A stretch of 64,000 bases of DNA from JANYCG01 sp031386665 (GCA_031386665.1 JANNCN010000015.1:1-64000), one strand, 5' to 3'. Counted from the first letter of the stretch, positions 42,803-51,957 are shown. Program-made: numbers and translations. The notes: a model not told the origin generated them from the sequence alone.

Positions 42803-42829
42803 GGGCTAAACGGGCTAAACGGGCTAAAC
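42803..42829. repeat. Three 9-bp tandem repeats (GGGCTAAAC)
   Basis: Three perfect head-to-tail copies at 42803, 42812 and 42821, with a related GGGGGCTAAAAC near 42738, in the 331-bp space between boxR and the ligase gene. Could be iterons for a regulator, or simple slippage. The rest of this space (42674-43004) holds element E4 and presumably the ligase promoter; nothing else was seen. Confidence 0.6.
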
Positions 42830-42845
42830 ACAGTTTGAAAATTAT

Positions 42846-42962
42846 AAAAAGAACCTGCAGGTTCTTTTTTTCTAAAAACAGGCGGGATTTGACAAATTAT
42901 GAACAAAATGAGCCTCTAACTCTCGAATTAATTCAATAGTTTGCTATATAAATAATAGCAAT
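42846..42962 (-). repeat. Repeat element E4, between boxR and benzoate-CoA ligase
   Basis: Minus-strand copy. Hairpin ATTGCTAT-N7-ATAGCAAA (42962-42940), CTATTGAATTAATTC, core GAGAGTTAGAGGC (one change from the consensus), ATTTTGTTCATAATTTG, and a 24-bp palindrome at 42869-42846 with core GAACCTGCAGGTTC. It is in the same orientation as E3, so the two copies bracket boxRCBA as direct repeats. The hairpin end lies 43 bp before the ligase ATG and may overlap its promoter. Confidence 0.82.
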
Positions 42963-43004
42963 CTGACGCTGCCAATTTTGCCCTAGCTTTTCAGGATTTT
43001 CAAA

Positions 43005-44591
43005 ATGAGCCCTACCGCCAACGCTCCCATCGCGCCGCCCCCAGGCGCAGCATTCAACCTGGCACAGCATTTGATGCAGCGCAACGCCGCTCAACCCGGC
43101 AAGATCGCTTTTGTGGATGACGCGGGCAGCATCAGCTATGGCGAGCTGGCCGTGCGCGTGCGGCAAATGGCAAGCAGCTTGTTGGCCAGCGGATTGCGCC
43201 GTGAAGAGCGCGTCATGCTGCTCATGCACGACTGCATTGACTGGCCTGTGAGCTTTTTAGGAGCACTGTACGCAGGCCTGGTGCCGGTTGCGGTCAACAC
43301 ACTGCTCACCGCCGACGACTACGCCTTCATGCTGCAACACTGCCGTGCGCAGGCGGTTTTGGTGTCTGGCGCGCTGCTTCCTACTTTGCAGACTGCCATG
43401 GCGCAGGTGCCGACTGAGGTTAAAACCGTCATCGTCTCCCACGGCACCGTGCCTTTGGCGTCACCTTGTCTAGCGCTTGATTCATTCATCAGCGGCCACG
43501 CAGAACTGCCCGCACCCGCCGCCACGGGACCAGACGACCCCGGTTTTTGGCTTTATTCATCAGGTTCGACCGGGCGGCCCAAAGGCACGGTGCACACCCA
43601 TGCCAATGCCTACTGGACGGCTGAGTTGTATGGCACGCCAGTTTTGGGATTGACTGCCAATGATGTGTGTTTTTCAGCCGCCAAGCTGTTTTTTGCCTAC
43701 GGGCTCGGCAATGGGCTGACCTTTCCGATGAGCGTGGGGGCGACTACGTTGCTGATGGCCGAGCGGCCCACGCCAGACGCGACCTTCAAACGCTGGAAGG
43801 GCGAGGTGGGTGGCCTAAAGCCGACCGTGTTTTTCGGGGCGCCCACGGGCTTTGCAGGCATGCTGGCCTCCCCCAATTTGCCAGCCAAATCGGACGTGGC
43901 GCTGCGATTGGCGTCATCAGCCGGGGAGGCTCTGCCCGCAGACCTGGGCCAGCGTTTTACCGCACACTACGGCGTCGAAATCATTGACGGCATTGGTTCG
44001 ACCGAAATGCTGCACGTGTTTCTAAGCAATGCACCAGGGCGCGTGCGCTACGGCACCACGGGCTGGCCTGTGCCTGGCTACACACTCGAATTGCGTGGCG
44101 ACGATGGCGCGGTCGTGCCCGATGGCGAAACCGGTGATTTGTACATTCAGGGCCCCAGCGCCGCCCTGCTGTACTGGGGTAACCGCGAAAAATCGCGCGA
44201 GACATTTCAGGGCGCGTGGACCAAAAGCGGCGACAAGTACGTGCGCAACAGCGACGGCAGCTACACCTACAGCGGGCGCAGCGACGACATGCTGAAGGTG
44301 AGCGGCATTTACGTCTCGCCATTCGAAGTGGAATCCACCTTGGCGCAGCACCCTGGCGTGCTGGAGGCGGCTGTCATTGGCGTGCAAGACACCGACGGGC
44401 TGACCAAAACCAAGGCTTTTGTGGTGCTGAAAAGCGGCGTGCAAGTGTCGCAAGACGAACTGAAAGCCTTTGTCAAAGACCGCCTCGCCCCTTACAAATA
44501 CCCGCGCCACATCGAATTTGTGAACGAACTGCCCAAAACTGCGACCGGCAAGATTCAGCGGTTTAAGTTGCGCGAGAGAGAGAATGGCTAA
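43005..44591 (+). CDS. Benzoate-CoA ligase
   Basis: 528 aa acyl-adenylating enzyme; activates benzoate (and possibly 2-fluoro or amino derivatives) to the CoA thioester that feeds BoxAB. N-terminus with FNLAQHLMQRNAAQPGKIAF, the AMP-binding loop YSSGSTGRPKGTVHTHAN, DGIGSTEMLHVFLSN (aryl acid pocket region) and the C-terminal Lys motif TATGKIQRFKLRE. Length and motifs match BclA/BadA. It is divergent from boxRCBA, across element E4. Confidence 0.94.
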   Translation: MSPTANAPIAPPPGAAFNLAQHLMQRNAAQPGKIAFVDDAGSISYGELAVRVRQMASSLLASGLRREERVMLLMHDCIDWPVSFLGALYAGLVPVAVNTLLTADDYAFMLQHCRAQAVLVSGALLPTLQTAMAQVPTEVKTVIVSHGTVPLASPCLALDSFISGHAELPAPAATGPDDPGFWLYSSGSTGRPKGTVHTHANAYWTAELYGTPVLGLTANDVCFSAAKLFFAYGLGNGLTFPMSVGATTLLMAERPTPDATFKRWKGEVGGLKPTVFFGAPTGFAGMLASPNLPAKSDVALRLASSAGEALPADLGQRFTAHYGVEIIDGIGSTEMLHVFLSNAPGRVRYGTTGWPVPGYTLELRGDDGAVVPDGETGDLYIQGPSAALLYWGNREKSRETFQGAWTKSGDKYVRNSDGSYTYSGRSDDMLKVSGIYVSPFEVESTLAQHPGVLEAAVIGVQDTDGLTKTKAFVVLKSGVQVSQDELKAFVKDRLAPYKYPRHIEFVNELPKTATGKIQRFKLRERENG

Positions 44592-44652
44592 AAGCAGCCC
44601 GCGCTTTGAGAGAGCTGCCAGCGGGCCGCCAGCGGGCCCGCCCGACTCAAAA

Positions 44653-45705
44653 TCACTGCTGCGGAATCCCCTTGGTCACCGGCCCCCACAGCGCCAGTTC
44701 TTTCACCGCGCGTTCGGCCAGCACTTGGGGCGAGCCCACCCACACGTCATAGCCGCCTTCCACCAACTTGGCTTTCAGCTCCTCGTTGGCCAGCGCTTTG
44801 AGGGTGGCCGCGTTATAGCGCGCTATCAGGTCGGCGGGCAATTTGGCAGGGCCGTAAATGCCAAACCAGCCGCCCACGTCGTAGTCGGGCACGCCCAGTT
44901 CGCGCATGCTGGGCACATCGGGCATGGCCGCATTGCGGTCGCGCGAGGTGACCGCCAGTGGGCGCACACGGCCCGACGCAATGTAGCCCCGCGCGGTGCT
45001 CAATATGTCAAACATCATGTTGATCTGGCCGCCAATCACGTCGGTCATGGCCGGAGCGTTGCCTTTGTAAGGTACGTGGATCAGATCAGTGCCAGTGCGC
45101 AGCGCCAGCAGTTCGCCACTCAAATGGTTGCTGGCCCCAATCCCGGCTGAACCGTAAGCCACCTTGCCGGGGTTGGCTTTGGCATAGGCCACCAGTTCGG
45201 GCACGGTTTTGAAGGGCTGGTCTTTGTTGACCACCAGCACATTGGTGTAGCTCACGATGGGGGCCACGGCGGCCAGGTCTTTCACAGGGTCAAACGGCAT
45301 AGCCTTGAGCAAATGCGGCGAGATGGTCATGGTCGGGCTGGCCGTGAAAAACAGCAGGCCAGCAGCGGGTGCCGACTTGGCGACGACGTCACCCCCTAGG
45401 GCACCTGCCGCGCCGGGGCGGTTTTCAACCACCACAGTTTGGCCCAGCTCGCGCGAAAAATGCGGCGCAAACAGGCGGGCGGTGGTGTCCACCGGGCCAC
45501 CGGCTGCATAACCCACAATCAGTTTGATGACCTGGGTGTTGCTTTGCGCAGCAGCAGCCTGCGCCCAACTGGCTGAAGGTGACAGTAACAAAGTGCCACC
45601 CAAACCGACCAAGCTGACCAGGCTCACCAAGCCAGTCCAAGCCCGTCGATTGCCTAATTTTTGGCTGAAGCGGGTGGAGGCGGCAGGTTTTGAATTGCAA
45701 GTCAT
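44653..45705 (-). CDS. Tripartite tricarboxylate transporter substrate-binding protein (Bug family)
   Basis: 350 aa. Signal peptide (Arg-containing n-region, cleavage near ASWAQ), then the Bug fold: IKLIVGYAAGGPVDTTARLFA, VVVENRPGAAGALGGDVVAK, HLSGELLALRTGTDLIHVPY and YKGNAPAMTDVIGGQINMMF. No TctA/TctB membrane genes are next to it, as usual for the many orphan Bug proteins of Burkholderiales. Its position beside the ligase gene suggests an aromatic acid ligand, but this is weak. Confidence 0.92.
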   Translation of the reverse strand: MTCNSKPAASTRFSQKLGNRRAWTGLVSLVSLVGLGGTLLLSPSASWAQAAAAQSNTQVIKLIVGYAAGGPVDTTARLFAPHFSRELGQTVVVENRPGAAGALGGDVVAKSAPAAGLLFFTASPTMTISPHLLKAMPFDPVKDLAAVAPIVSYTNVLVVNKDQPFKTVPELVAYAKANPGKVAYGSAGIGASNHLSGELLALRTGTDLIHVPYKGNAPAMTDVIGGQINMMFDILSTARGYIASGRVRPLAVTSRDRNAAMPDVPSMRELGVPDYDVGGWFGIYGPAKLPADLIARYNAATLKALANEELKAKLVEGGYDVWVGSPQVLAERAVKELALWGPVTKGIPQQ

Positions 45706-45847
45706 AGGCTACTTTCTAAAAAACTTAAAGGTCAGAGGCGATGGCTGTCTTGGTCCCTATCTTTATACCCGACCTCTTTGAAACCAAGGCTCCCCAGTGC
45801 GACAGGTGACTCAAATCAAGACGCTGCCAAGTCGCTAAACTCGGGCG

Positions 45848-46549
45848 ATGCATCGAACCCACACCATGACTGACACCATGACTGCTTTGAGTCGGCCCTT
45901 GACGTGCGCATCAACCTTGGGCCAGCGCGGCATCCAAACCCTCGCCCTGGGTCTGGCTTGGCTTGGGGCGGCGCTTTTCAGCAGCGCCACCCAAGCGGCC
46001 ACCATTGAAGTACTGGTGCAGGACGCCAATGGCAAAGCACTGAGCGATGCGGTGGCATTTTTGGAATCTCCCGCAGCCAAGCGCGCTCTGGCAGGCCAAA
46101 AGGCCTTGGCGACAATGGACATGTCCCAAATGGGCAAGCAGTTCGACCCCAAAATTCTGGTGGTTCCGGTGGGCACGATGGTGCGATTTCCAAATCTGGA
46201 CTCCGTGCGCCACCATGTGTACTCGTTTTCGTCCGCCAAAACCTTTGACTTGAAGCTGTACAGCGGCACGCCCGCAAACCCAGTGCAGTTCGACAAAACC
46301 GGCGTTGCGGTTTTGGGCTGCAACATTCACGACAACATGGTGGCCTGGGTGGTTGTGGTCGACACGCCCTACTACGCCAAAAGCGCCAAGTCGGGCCAAC
46401 TGGTGTTGCGCGATGTGCCGCCCGGCAGCTACAGCCTGCGGGTGTGGCACGCTGGCATGCCGCCTGGCAGCAACGCGCTGGAACGGGCACTGACGGTTGA
46501 CGCCACCGACGCCGTGGTGACCGTTCGTGCGACGGGTTCTGCCCAGTGA
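45848..46549 (+). CDS. Cupredoxin-like secreted protein (methylamine utilisation MauL-type)
   Basis: 233 aa. A long n-region precedes the export signal (LALGLAWLGAALFSSATQAA). The mature part has a beta-sandwich with FPNLDSVRHHVYSFSSAKTF and LGCNIHDNMVAWVVVVDTPY, which supply His and Cys/His/Met residues at the positions of a type 1 copper site (H near 120, C-x-x-H-x-x-M near 155-160), followed by a carboxypeptidase-regulatory-like end (LVLRDVPPGSYSLRVWHAGM). The stop overlaps the start of the GGDEF/EAL gene, a pairing common in Burkholderiales. Copper or redox sensing is a reasonable guess. Confidence 0.8.
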   Translation: MHRTHTMTDTMTALSRPLTCASTLGQRGIQTLALGLAWLGAALFSSATQAATIEVLVQDANGKALSDAVAFLESPAAKRALAGQKALATMDMSQMGKQFDPKILVVPVGTMVRFPNLDSVRHHVYSFSSAKTFDLKLYSGTPANPVQFDKTGVAVLGCNIHDNMVAWVVVVDTPYYAKSAKSGQLVLRDVPPGSYSLRVWHAGMPPGSNALERALTVDATDAVVTVRATGSAQ

Positions 46550-49005
46550 GCGCGACCACCCCGCTGGCCTCTAAGGCTTCCGCTGTTCCCGCGCGGCACT
46601 GGGGCCTGTCGGCACGCATTGTGGCGCTTTCATTGGCGCTGCTGCTGCTGATTCAAGCGGCCGTGTTCAGCGTGATTCGGGTCAGCATTGACCAAAGCGC
46701 ACGCCAGCAGATATCGCAGGAATTGCAGGTGGGCGAACGCGTTTGGCGGCGGCTGCTGGACCAAAACGCGCTCAAGCTGGCGCAGGGCGGGGCCTTGCTG
46801 GCGGCAGATTTTGGTTTTCGGTCGGCGGTAAGTTCCGGCGACCTGGAAACGATTCGCTCGGTACTGGACAACCACGGCGCGCGCATTGGGGCCACGATCA
46901 CCGCGCTGATCGACACCAACCTGAACCTCACCGCCTCGGGCGAAGGGCGCGACGCCCGGGCTCTTGGCACCCACCTGAAGCAAGTGGTGCAACGGCTATC
47001 ACGCAACCCGCAAAGCGGGCAGACCGCGCTGATCAACGGCCAGCCCTACCAATTCGTCATGGTGCCCATGCGCGCACCCACGCTGATTGGCTGGGTGTTG
47101 ATGGGCTTTCCCATCAGCCAAGCCCTGGTGGACGAAATGCGCAGCCTGTCTGACATGCACCTGGCGCTGGTGGCCCCGGCGCCGACAGGTGCCGGCAAAG
47201 TGCTGCTGACCACCCTTCCCCCAAATGCCCTAAGCTTGCTGCAAGACGCTCAATTCTCGAAAGGCGACTTGAAAGAACTGTCGGTGGGGGCCGACACGCT
47301 GGTGGCCCGCGACACCAAGCTTGACGTGGGTAGCGACGAGCTTCACACAATCTTGTTGCGTTCGTTTGATGAGGTGGTGGCACCCTTCCGGCAGGCCCAG
47401 TTTGCACTGGCCTGGATCACCGCGTTGGGTGTTGTCTTGTTTGGCGTTGGCAGTGTTTTTGTGGCCCGCAAAGTCACCACGCCGCTGCGCTCGCTGGTGG
47501 ATGCCTCGCAAAAAATTGCCGAAGGCGACTATGAAACCCCGCTTGAGAACACCGGGCGCACTGATGAAATTGGCGGCCTGGCGAATGCTTTTGACCAAAT
47601 GCGCGTCAGCATCGGCACGCAGCAAACTGAAATTCGCCGCCTGGCATTTCGGGACCGCCTGACCGGCCTGCCCAACCGGGCGCGGTTTCGCGAGGCGCTG
47701 CAAGCTGCCATTGCCAACCAGCCCGCGGCTGCTGGCACCGAGGCTGCCGTGGCACCCGCCAAAGGCCTGGCCATCGTGGTGCTGGATTTGGATCGCTTCA
47801 AAAACATCAACGACGTGCTGGGTTATTCGTTTGGCGACCGGGTGCTGCAAGCCGTGTCCAAGCGGCTGTCGAACCAGGACATTCGCGCCCACGACATGGT
47901 GGCGCGTTTGGGCGGCAATGCCTTTGCCATTTTGCTGACCGAAAGCGACGCCAACAACGCCTTGCGCATAGCCCAGCGCATTGCCAAATCGTTTGAAGAC
48001 CCGCTGGCCTTTGGCGACCAGACCATTGACCTGAGCGCCGCGATTGGCATTGCCTGCTGGCCCGTCCACGCCAATGACGCTGATTTGCTGCTGAGCCACG
48101 CCGAGCTGGCCATGTACGCCGCCAAAAGCAAAACCACGGGCATTCAGATTTACGACCCGGCACTGGACTCTGCCAGCAACCTGAGCCTGTCACTGTTGAC
48201 TGAACTGCGCCACGCGCTGGAGCACCAGGAACTGCGGCTTTATTTGCAGCCCAAAATTGAACTGGGCTTGTCGGCCGCAACCGCCGCCGAGGCGCTGATT
48301 CGCTGGCAACACCCAACACGCGGATTGCTCGGGCCGATGGAATTCATTCCCTTTGCCGAACAGACCGGTTTTGTGCGGCAAATCACGCTGTGGATTTTTG
48401 CTGAAGTGGCCCGCCATTGGCACAGCTTGCAAACCACGTCCCAAGCCTGCCAGGTGTCCATCAATTTGTCGACCCGTGACCTGATGGACCATGACTTGCC
48501 GATTCACCTGGACGCCATCTTGAAGGAACACAAGGTGCCTGCCACCGGTATTTGCCTTGAAATCACCGAAAGCGCCATGATGGACGACCCGGCTCGCGCC
48601 GAGGCCACTCTCAATGCCTTGCACCAAGCGGGCTTCAAACTGTCGATTGACGACTTTGGCACGGGCTATTCGTCATTGGCTTATCTGAAGCGCCTGCCGG
48701 TCGATCAGCTCAAAATCGACAAGTCCTTTGTGATGGCCATGGAAAAAGACAAGGGCGACGCCATGATTGTGCGGTCGACCATCGATATGGCCCACAACCT
48801 GAACCTGACCGTGGTTGCCGAAGGGGTGGAGAACGCGGTGGTCTACAACGCGCTGAAAAAACTCGGCTGTGACGAAGCGCAGGGCTACCTGATTGGCAAG
48901 CCCATTCCCGCTGCCGACTACCTGGATTGGCGTGTTCAATGGAACCGCCAGTTGGACCAGAACCGCCGCGAATCCGGCTTGTCGATACCGATTCCGCTGG
49001 CTTGA
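46546..49005 (+). CDS. Membrane sensor with degenerate GGDEF and intact EAL domain
   Basis: 819 aa, GTG start in the preceding stop. Two membrane segments (about residues 25-45 and 285-305) enclose a periplasmic double-Cache region; a HAMP domain (TTPLRSLVDASQKIAEGDYE) follows. The GGDEF active site is GGNAF (about residues 456-460), so cyclase activity is unlikely. The EAL domain has EALIRW (about 582), EITESAMMD, DDFGTGYSSLAYLKRLPVDQ and KIDKSFV, all needed for c-di-GMP hydrolysis. Predicted phosphodiesterase, perhaps with a GTP-sensing degenerate GGDEF. Confidence 0.9.
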   Translation: MSATTPLASKASAVPARHWGLSARIVALSLALLLLIQAAVFSVIRVSIDQSARQQISQELQVGERVWRRLLDQNALKLAQGGALLAADFGFRSAVSSGDLETIRSVLDNHGARIGATITALIDTNLNLTASGEGRDARALGTHLKQVVQRLSRNPQSGQTALINGQPYQFVMVPMRAPTLIGWVLMGFPISQALVDEMRSLSDMHLALVAPAPTGAGKVLLTTLPPNALSLLQDAQFSKGDLKELSVGADTLVARDTKLDVGSDELHTILLRSFDEVVAPFRQAQFALAWITALGVVLFGVGSVFVARKVTTPLRSLVDASQKIAEGDYETPLENTGRTDEIGGLANAFDQMRVSIGTQQTEIRRLAFRDRLTGLPNRARFREALQAAIANQPAAAGTEAAVAPAKGLAIVVLDLDRFKNINDVLGYSFGDRVLQAVSKRLSNQDIRAHDMVARLGGNAFAILLTESDANNALRIAQRIAKSFEDPLAFGDQTIDLSAAIGIACWPVHANDADLLLSHAELAMYAAKSKTTGIQIYDPALDSASNLSLSLLTELRHALEHQELRLYLQPKIELGLSAATAAEALIRWQHPTRGLLGPMEFIPFAEQTGFVRQITLWIFAEVARHWHSLQTTSQACQVSINLSTRDLMDHDLPIHLDAILKEHKVPATGICLEITESAMMDDPARAEATLNALHQAGFKLSIDDFGTGYSSLAYLKRLPVDQLKIDKSFVMAMEKDKGDAMIVRSTIDMAHNLNLTVVAEGVENAVVYNALKKLGCDEAQGYLIGKPIPAADYLDWRVQWNRQLDQNRRESGLSIPIPLA

Positions 49006-49024
49006 TTTCAGCGCAAAACCGCCT

Positions 49025-49849
49025 TCAGGCCAGGGCACTTGGAGGCAGCTGGTCCACCGTCATGGCCCCTGTCATCACCGCCACGGTGTCGCTCATGCTG
49101 ATGGTTTTGGGGTTGACCACGGCAGCGCGTTTGCCCAGCCGCTGAATGTGGATGCGGTCCGCCACTTCAAACACATGCGGCATGTTGTGGCTGATCAAAA
49201 TGACGGGGAGACCCCGGTCACGCACGCGGCGAATCAGCTCAAGCACCATGTTGCCTTCTTTCACGCCGAGTGCGGCGGTCGGTTCGTCCATGATGACGAC
49301 GTGCTGGGCAAATGCCGCTGCGCGGCCCACCGCCACACATTGGCGCTGGCCGCCAGAGAGGGTTTCAACTGCCTGCGTCATGGAGCGAATGCCGACTTTC
49401 AGATCGTTCATGCGGGCCACAGCTTCAGCCAGCATGCGCTTTTTGTCCAGACTTCTGAACACACTGCCCAAAATACCGGGTCGGCGCAATTCACGGCCCA
49501 AAAACAGGTTTTCGGCGATGCTCATGGCCGGGGCCACAGCCAGGTCTTGGTAAACGGTTTCGATGCCGTGGCGACGCGCTTCGATGGGGGATTTGAAACG
49601 CACGGGCTTGCCGTCCAGTTCAATGCTGCCTTCATCGGGAATGACCGCCCCGGACAGCACCTTGATCAGGCTGGACTTGCCCGCACCGTTGTCGCCAATC
49701 ACCGCCAAGATTTCACCCGCGCGCAGTTCAAAATCGGCACCGTCCAGTGCGGTAACCTGCCCATAGCGCTTGGTCAGGCCTGTGCCTTTGAAAATGATGT
49801 CGGCACTCGCTCCAGCACGCATTCCTGCATTGGTTTCAGCAGCCATCAT
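49025..49849 (-). CDS. Sugar ABC transporter ATP-binding protein (FrcA-like)
   Basis: 274 aa, a single ATPase domain as in FrcA (not the double RbsA form). Walker A GDNGAGKSSLIKVLSG, signature TLSGGQRQCVAVGRAA and Walker B HVVIMDEPTAALGV are seen. The ATG at 49849 overlaps the permease stop. Last gene of the operon; convergent with the EAL gene at a distance of 19 bp. Confidence 0.92.
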   Translation of the reverse strand: MMAAETNAGMRAGASADIIFKGTGLTKRYGQVTALDGADFELRAGEILAVIGDNGAGKSSLIKVLSGAVIPDEGSIELDGKPVRFKSPIEARRHGIETVYQDLAVAPAMSIAENLFLGRELRRPGILGSVFRSLDKKRMLAEAVARMNDLKVGIRSMTQAVETLSGGQRQCVAVGRAAAFAQHVVIMDEPTAALGVKEGNMVLELIRRVRDRGLPVILISHNMPHVFEVADRIHIQRLGKRAAVVNPKTISMSDTVAVMTGAMTVDQLPPSALA

Positions 49850-50805
49850 TGCGCCCCTTTGCGCGACAACTGGTCAGCCGCCACCGCCGCAATCACCAAG
49901 ATGCCGGTGATCAGCGTTTGGTAGACCGAGGCCACGCCCATCAGCGTCAGGCCATTGCGAAACACGCCCACAATGACGGCCCCCACCAGACTACCCAAAA
50001 TGACGCCTCGACCACCAAACAGTGAGGTGCCGCCCAGCACCACGGCGGTGATCGCGTCGAGGTTTTCGGTTTGGCCCGCCTGCGGGTCGCCCACCTCGGT
50101 GCGCGCTACCAAAACCAGCGCTGCAATGCCATACAGCAGACCTGCCAGCACGTACACACCCAAGAGCACGCGCTCAACCGGAATGCCCGTGAGGCGCGCG
50201 GCTTCAGGGCTGTTGCCCACCGCATAAACATGACGGCCTGAAGCCGTGTCGCGCAGCAAGTGCCAGGCCAGCAGGTACATCACCACCATCAGCACCGTGC
50301 CCAAAGAAATGGCGGTTTCGCCCAGATTGAAAGTGGCCCCCAGCGCGACCAAGCCAGCGGGCAGGTTTTGCACGGTTTGGGATTCTGAATAAATTTGGGT
50401 GATGGCAAAGGCGATGTTCATGGTGCCCAGGGTCACAATGAAGGGCGGCAGTTTGATGCGGGTGATCAACAGCCCATTGGCCAGGCCGAACAGGCAAGTC
50501 ACACCCAGGCCACACGCCACAGCCAGCACCGGGTGAATGCCAAAGTCCACCGAAAACTTGGTCATGACAATGCCGCCCAGCGCCATCACCATGCCACAGG
50601 ACAGATCGATGCCCGCCGTCAAAATAATCAAGGTTTGGCCAATGGCCAGAACCCCCACCACCATCACCTGCTGCAACACCAGCGACAAGTTTTGCCCCGT
50701 TAAAAAGCGGTCAGACTGCGTGGCAAAAAAAGTGCAGGCTGCCAAGAGGGCCAGCCAGGGGCCCAGCAAGGCCCAAGGAATTTTGGCTGGGGTGGAGGTG
50801 GACAT
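49846..50805 (-). CDS. Sugar ABC transporter permease (FrcC/RbsC-like)
   Basis: 319 aa from the ATG at 50805 (a TTG two codons upstream is the alternative). Eight to ten membrane helices, with the family motifs GQTLIILTAGIDLSCGMVMA, GLANGLLITRIKLPPFIVTL (each 20 residues) and AVVLGGTSLFGGRGVILGSL. Only one permease gene is present, so the channel is probably a homodimer, as in Frc and Rbs systems. Confidence 0.92.
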   Translation of the reverse strand: MSTSTPAKIPWALLGPWLALLAACTFFATQSDRFLTGQNLSLVLQQVMVVGVLAIGQTLIILTAGIDLSCGMVMALGGIVMTKFSVDFGIHPVLAVACGLGVTCLFGLANGLLITRIKLPPFIVTLGTMNIAFAITQIYSESQTVQNLPAGLVALGATFNLGETAISLGTVLMVVMYLLAWHLLRDTASGRHVYAVGNSPEAARLTGIPVERVLLGVYVLAGLLYGIAALVLVARTEVGDPQAGQTENLDAITAVVLGGTSLFGGRGVILGSLVGAVIVGVFRNGLTLMGVASVYQTLITGILVIAAVAADQLSRKGAQ

Positions 50806-50835
50806 TCGCAATAGTTACGACTACTTTTTTCAGGA

Positions 50836-51837
50836 CTACTTTTTGCCCCAGCAGAGGTTGGTGCCAATTTTCACGTCTTTGCTGTCCACACCGGTGACGG
50901 CTTTGGCCGCAATCAGCGTGACGCCAGTGTCAACATAGCCGCTTGATTTTTTGCCCCCCTTGGCAAAATCAACCCCGGCAGCCACGCCCATGGCGGCCAT
51001 TTTCAAGGGGTATTGCTGCGAGGTTGCAGCAATCACACCTTTGCCCACGTCGGCAATGCCTGCACAACCGCCGTCGACCGAGACGATCAACACGCCCTTT
51101 TCTTTGCCCGCCTTTTTCAGCGCGTTGTAGGCACCCGCAGCGGCGGGTTCGTTGATGGTGTAGACCACGTTGATGCCTGGGTCTTTTTGCAGGCAAGTTT
51201 CCATTGCGGTTTGGCCTTTAGCCTGGTTGCCATCGGTGTCCGCTGCGCAAACGGTTTCAGCAGTTTTTGACAATTCGTTGGACTTGGCGTCATTGGCGGC
51301 CAAGCCGAATCCTTTCATGAAACCGTTGTGGCGCTGAGCACCGACGGGGTGACCGGGGAACAGGTCGAGCATCGCAATTTTGGCGGGCTTGCCTGCCATG
51401 GCGGCTTTGGCGTACTGGCCAATCAACACACCGGCCTGGTAGTTGTCGGTGGCAAACAGGGCGTCGGCACCGTCAAACGGGCTGTCCAGGGCAATCACTT
51501 GTACGCCTGCGGCTTGTGCTTTTTTAACAGCGGGGCCAATCGCGTCGCCACTGGAGGTGATCAAAATCGTTTTGGCACCTGCCGCTGTCATGTTTTCAAT
51601 CGCGTTGATTTGGGACGCAGTGTCGCCGTCTTTTTTGCCCGTTGCCGTCATCAGCTTGGCGCCGAGTTTTTTGGCCTCAGCCTGGGCACCTTCTTTCATT
51701 TTGACGAAGAAGGGGTTGGTTTCGGTCTTGGTGATCAGGCCAATCACGGGCTGTTTTTGCGACATGGCGCTGGTTGAACTGAAGGTCAGCGCGGCTGCGG
51801 CCAGGCCGGTCAGAGCCCAAACGGATGCTTTTTTCAT
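50836..51837 (-). CDS. Periplasmic sugar-binding protein (FrcB-like)
   Basis: 333 aa. Signal peptide (MKKASVWALTGLAAAALTFS, cleavage near AMSQ). The mature N-terminus VIGLITKTETNPFFVKMKEG and the block VIALDSPFDGADALFATDNY closely follow FrcB of rhizobia, which binds fructose, ribose and mannose. With FrcC- and FrcA-like genes downstream it forms a frcBCA operon. No frcR/frcK genes are adjacent in this window, and the ligand is assigned only by resemblance. Confidence 0.9.
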   Translation of the reverse strand: MKKASVWALTGLAAAALTFSSTSAMSQKQPVIGLITKTETNPFFVKMKEGAQAEAKKLGAKLMTATGKKDGDTASQINAIENMTAAGAKTILITSSGDAIGPAVKKAQAAGVQVIALDSPFDGADALFATDNYQAGVLIGQYAKAAMAGKPAKIAMLDLFPGHPVGAQRHNGFMKGFGLAANDAKSNELSKTAETVCAADTDGNQAKGQTAMETCLQKDPGINVVYTINEPAAAGAYNALKKAGKEKGVLIVSVDGGCAGIADVGKGVIAATSQQYPLKMAAMGVAAGVDFAKGGKKSSGYVDTGVTLIAAKAVTGVDSKDVKIGTNLCWGKK

Positions 51838-51936
51838 GGTGTCTCCTGCGGGTTAAAAAATCGACGGTGGAATCAAAAGGCCGCGAAGGCCCTGCGCCCG
51901 GTTCAGCGCTGCCTTGACTTTACATCCGAACTTATT

Positions 51937-51957
51937 ATTAAATCAATATGATTTAAT
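51937..51957. promoter_or_regulatory. Palindrome upstream of frcB, possible operator
   Basis: Perfect 9-bp arms ATTAAATCA / TGATTTAAT with a 3-bp spacer, 100 bp before the frcB start in a markedly AT-rich stretch. Position and symmetry suit a repressor or activator site of the sugar transporter operon. No regulator gene is adjacent, so the binding protein is unknown. Confidence 0.5.

Noticed and set aside
42803..42829. Possible CRISPR-like repeats (GGGCTAAAC)
   Set aside because: Units are 9 bp and directly adjacent with no spacers; no cas genes in the window.
46546..49005. Active diguanylate cyclase
   Set aside because: The GGDEF signature is GGNAF, which lacks the residues needed for catalysis; only the EAL half is intact.
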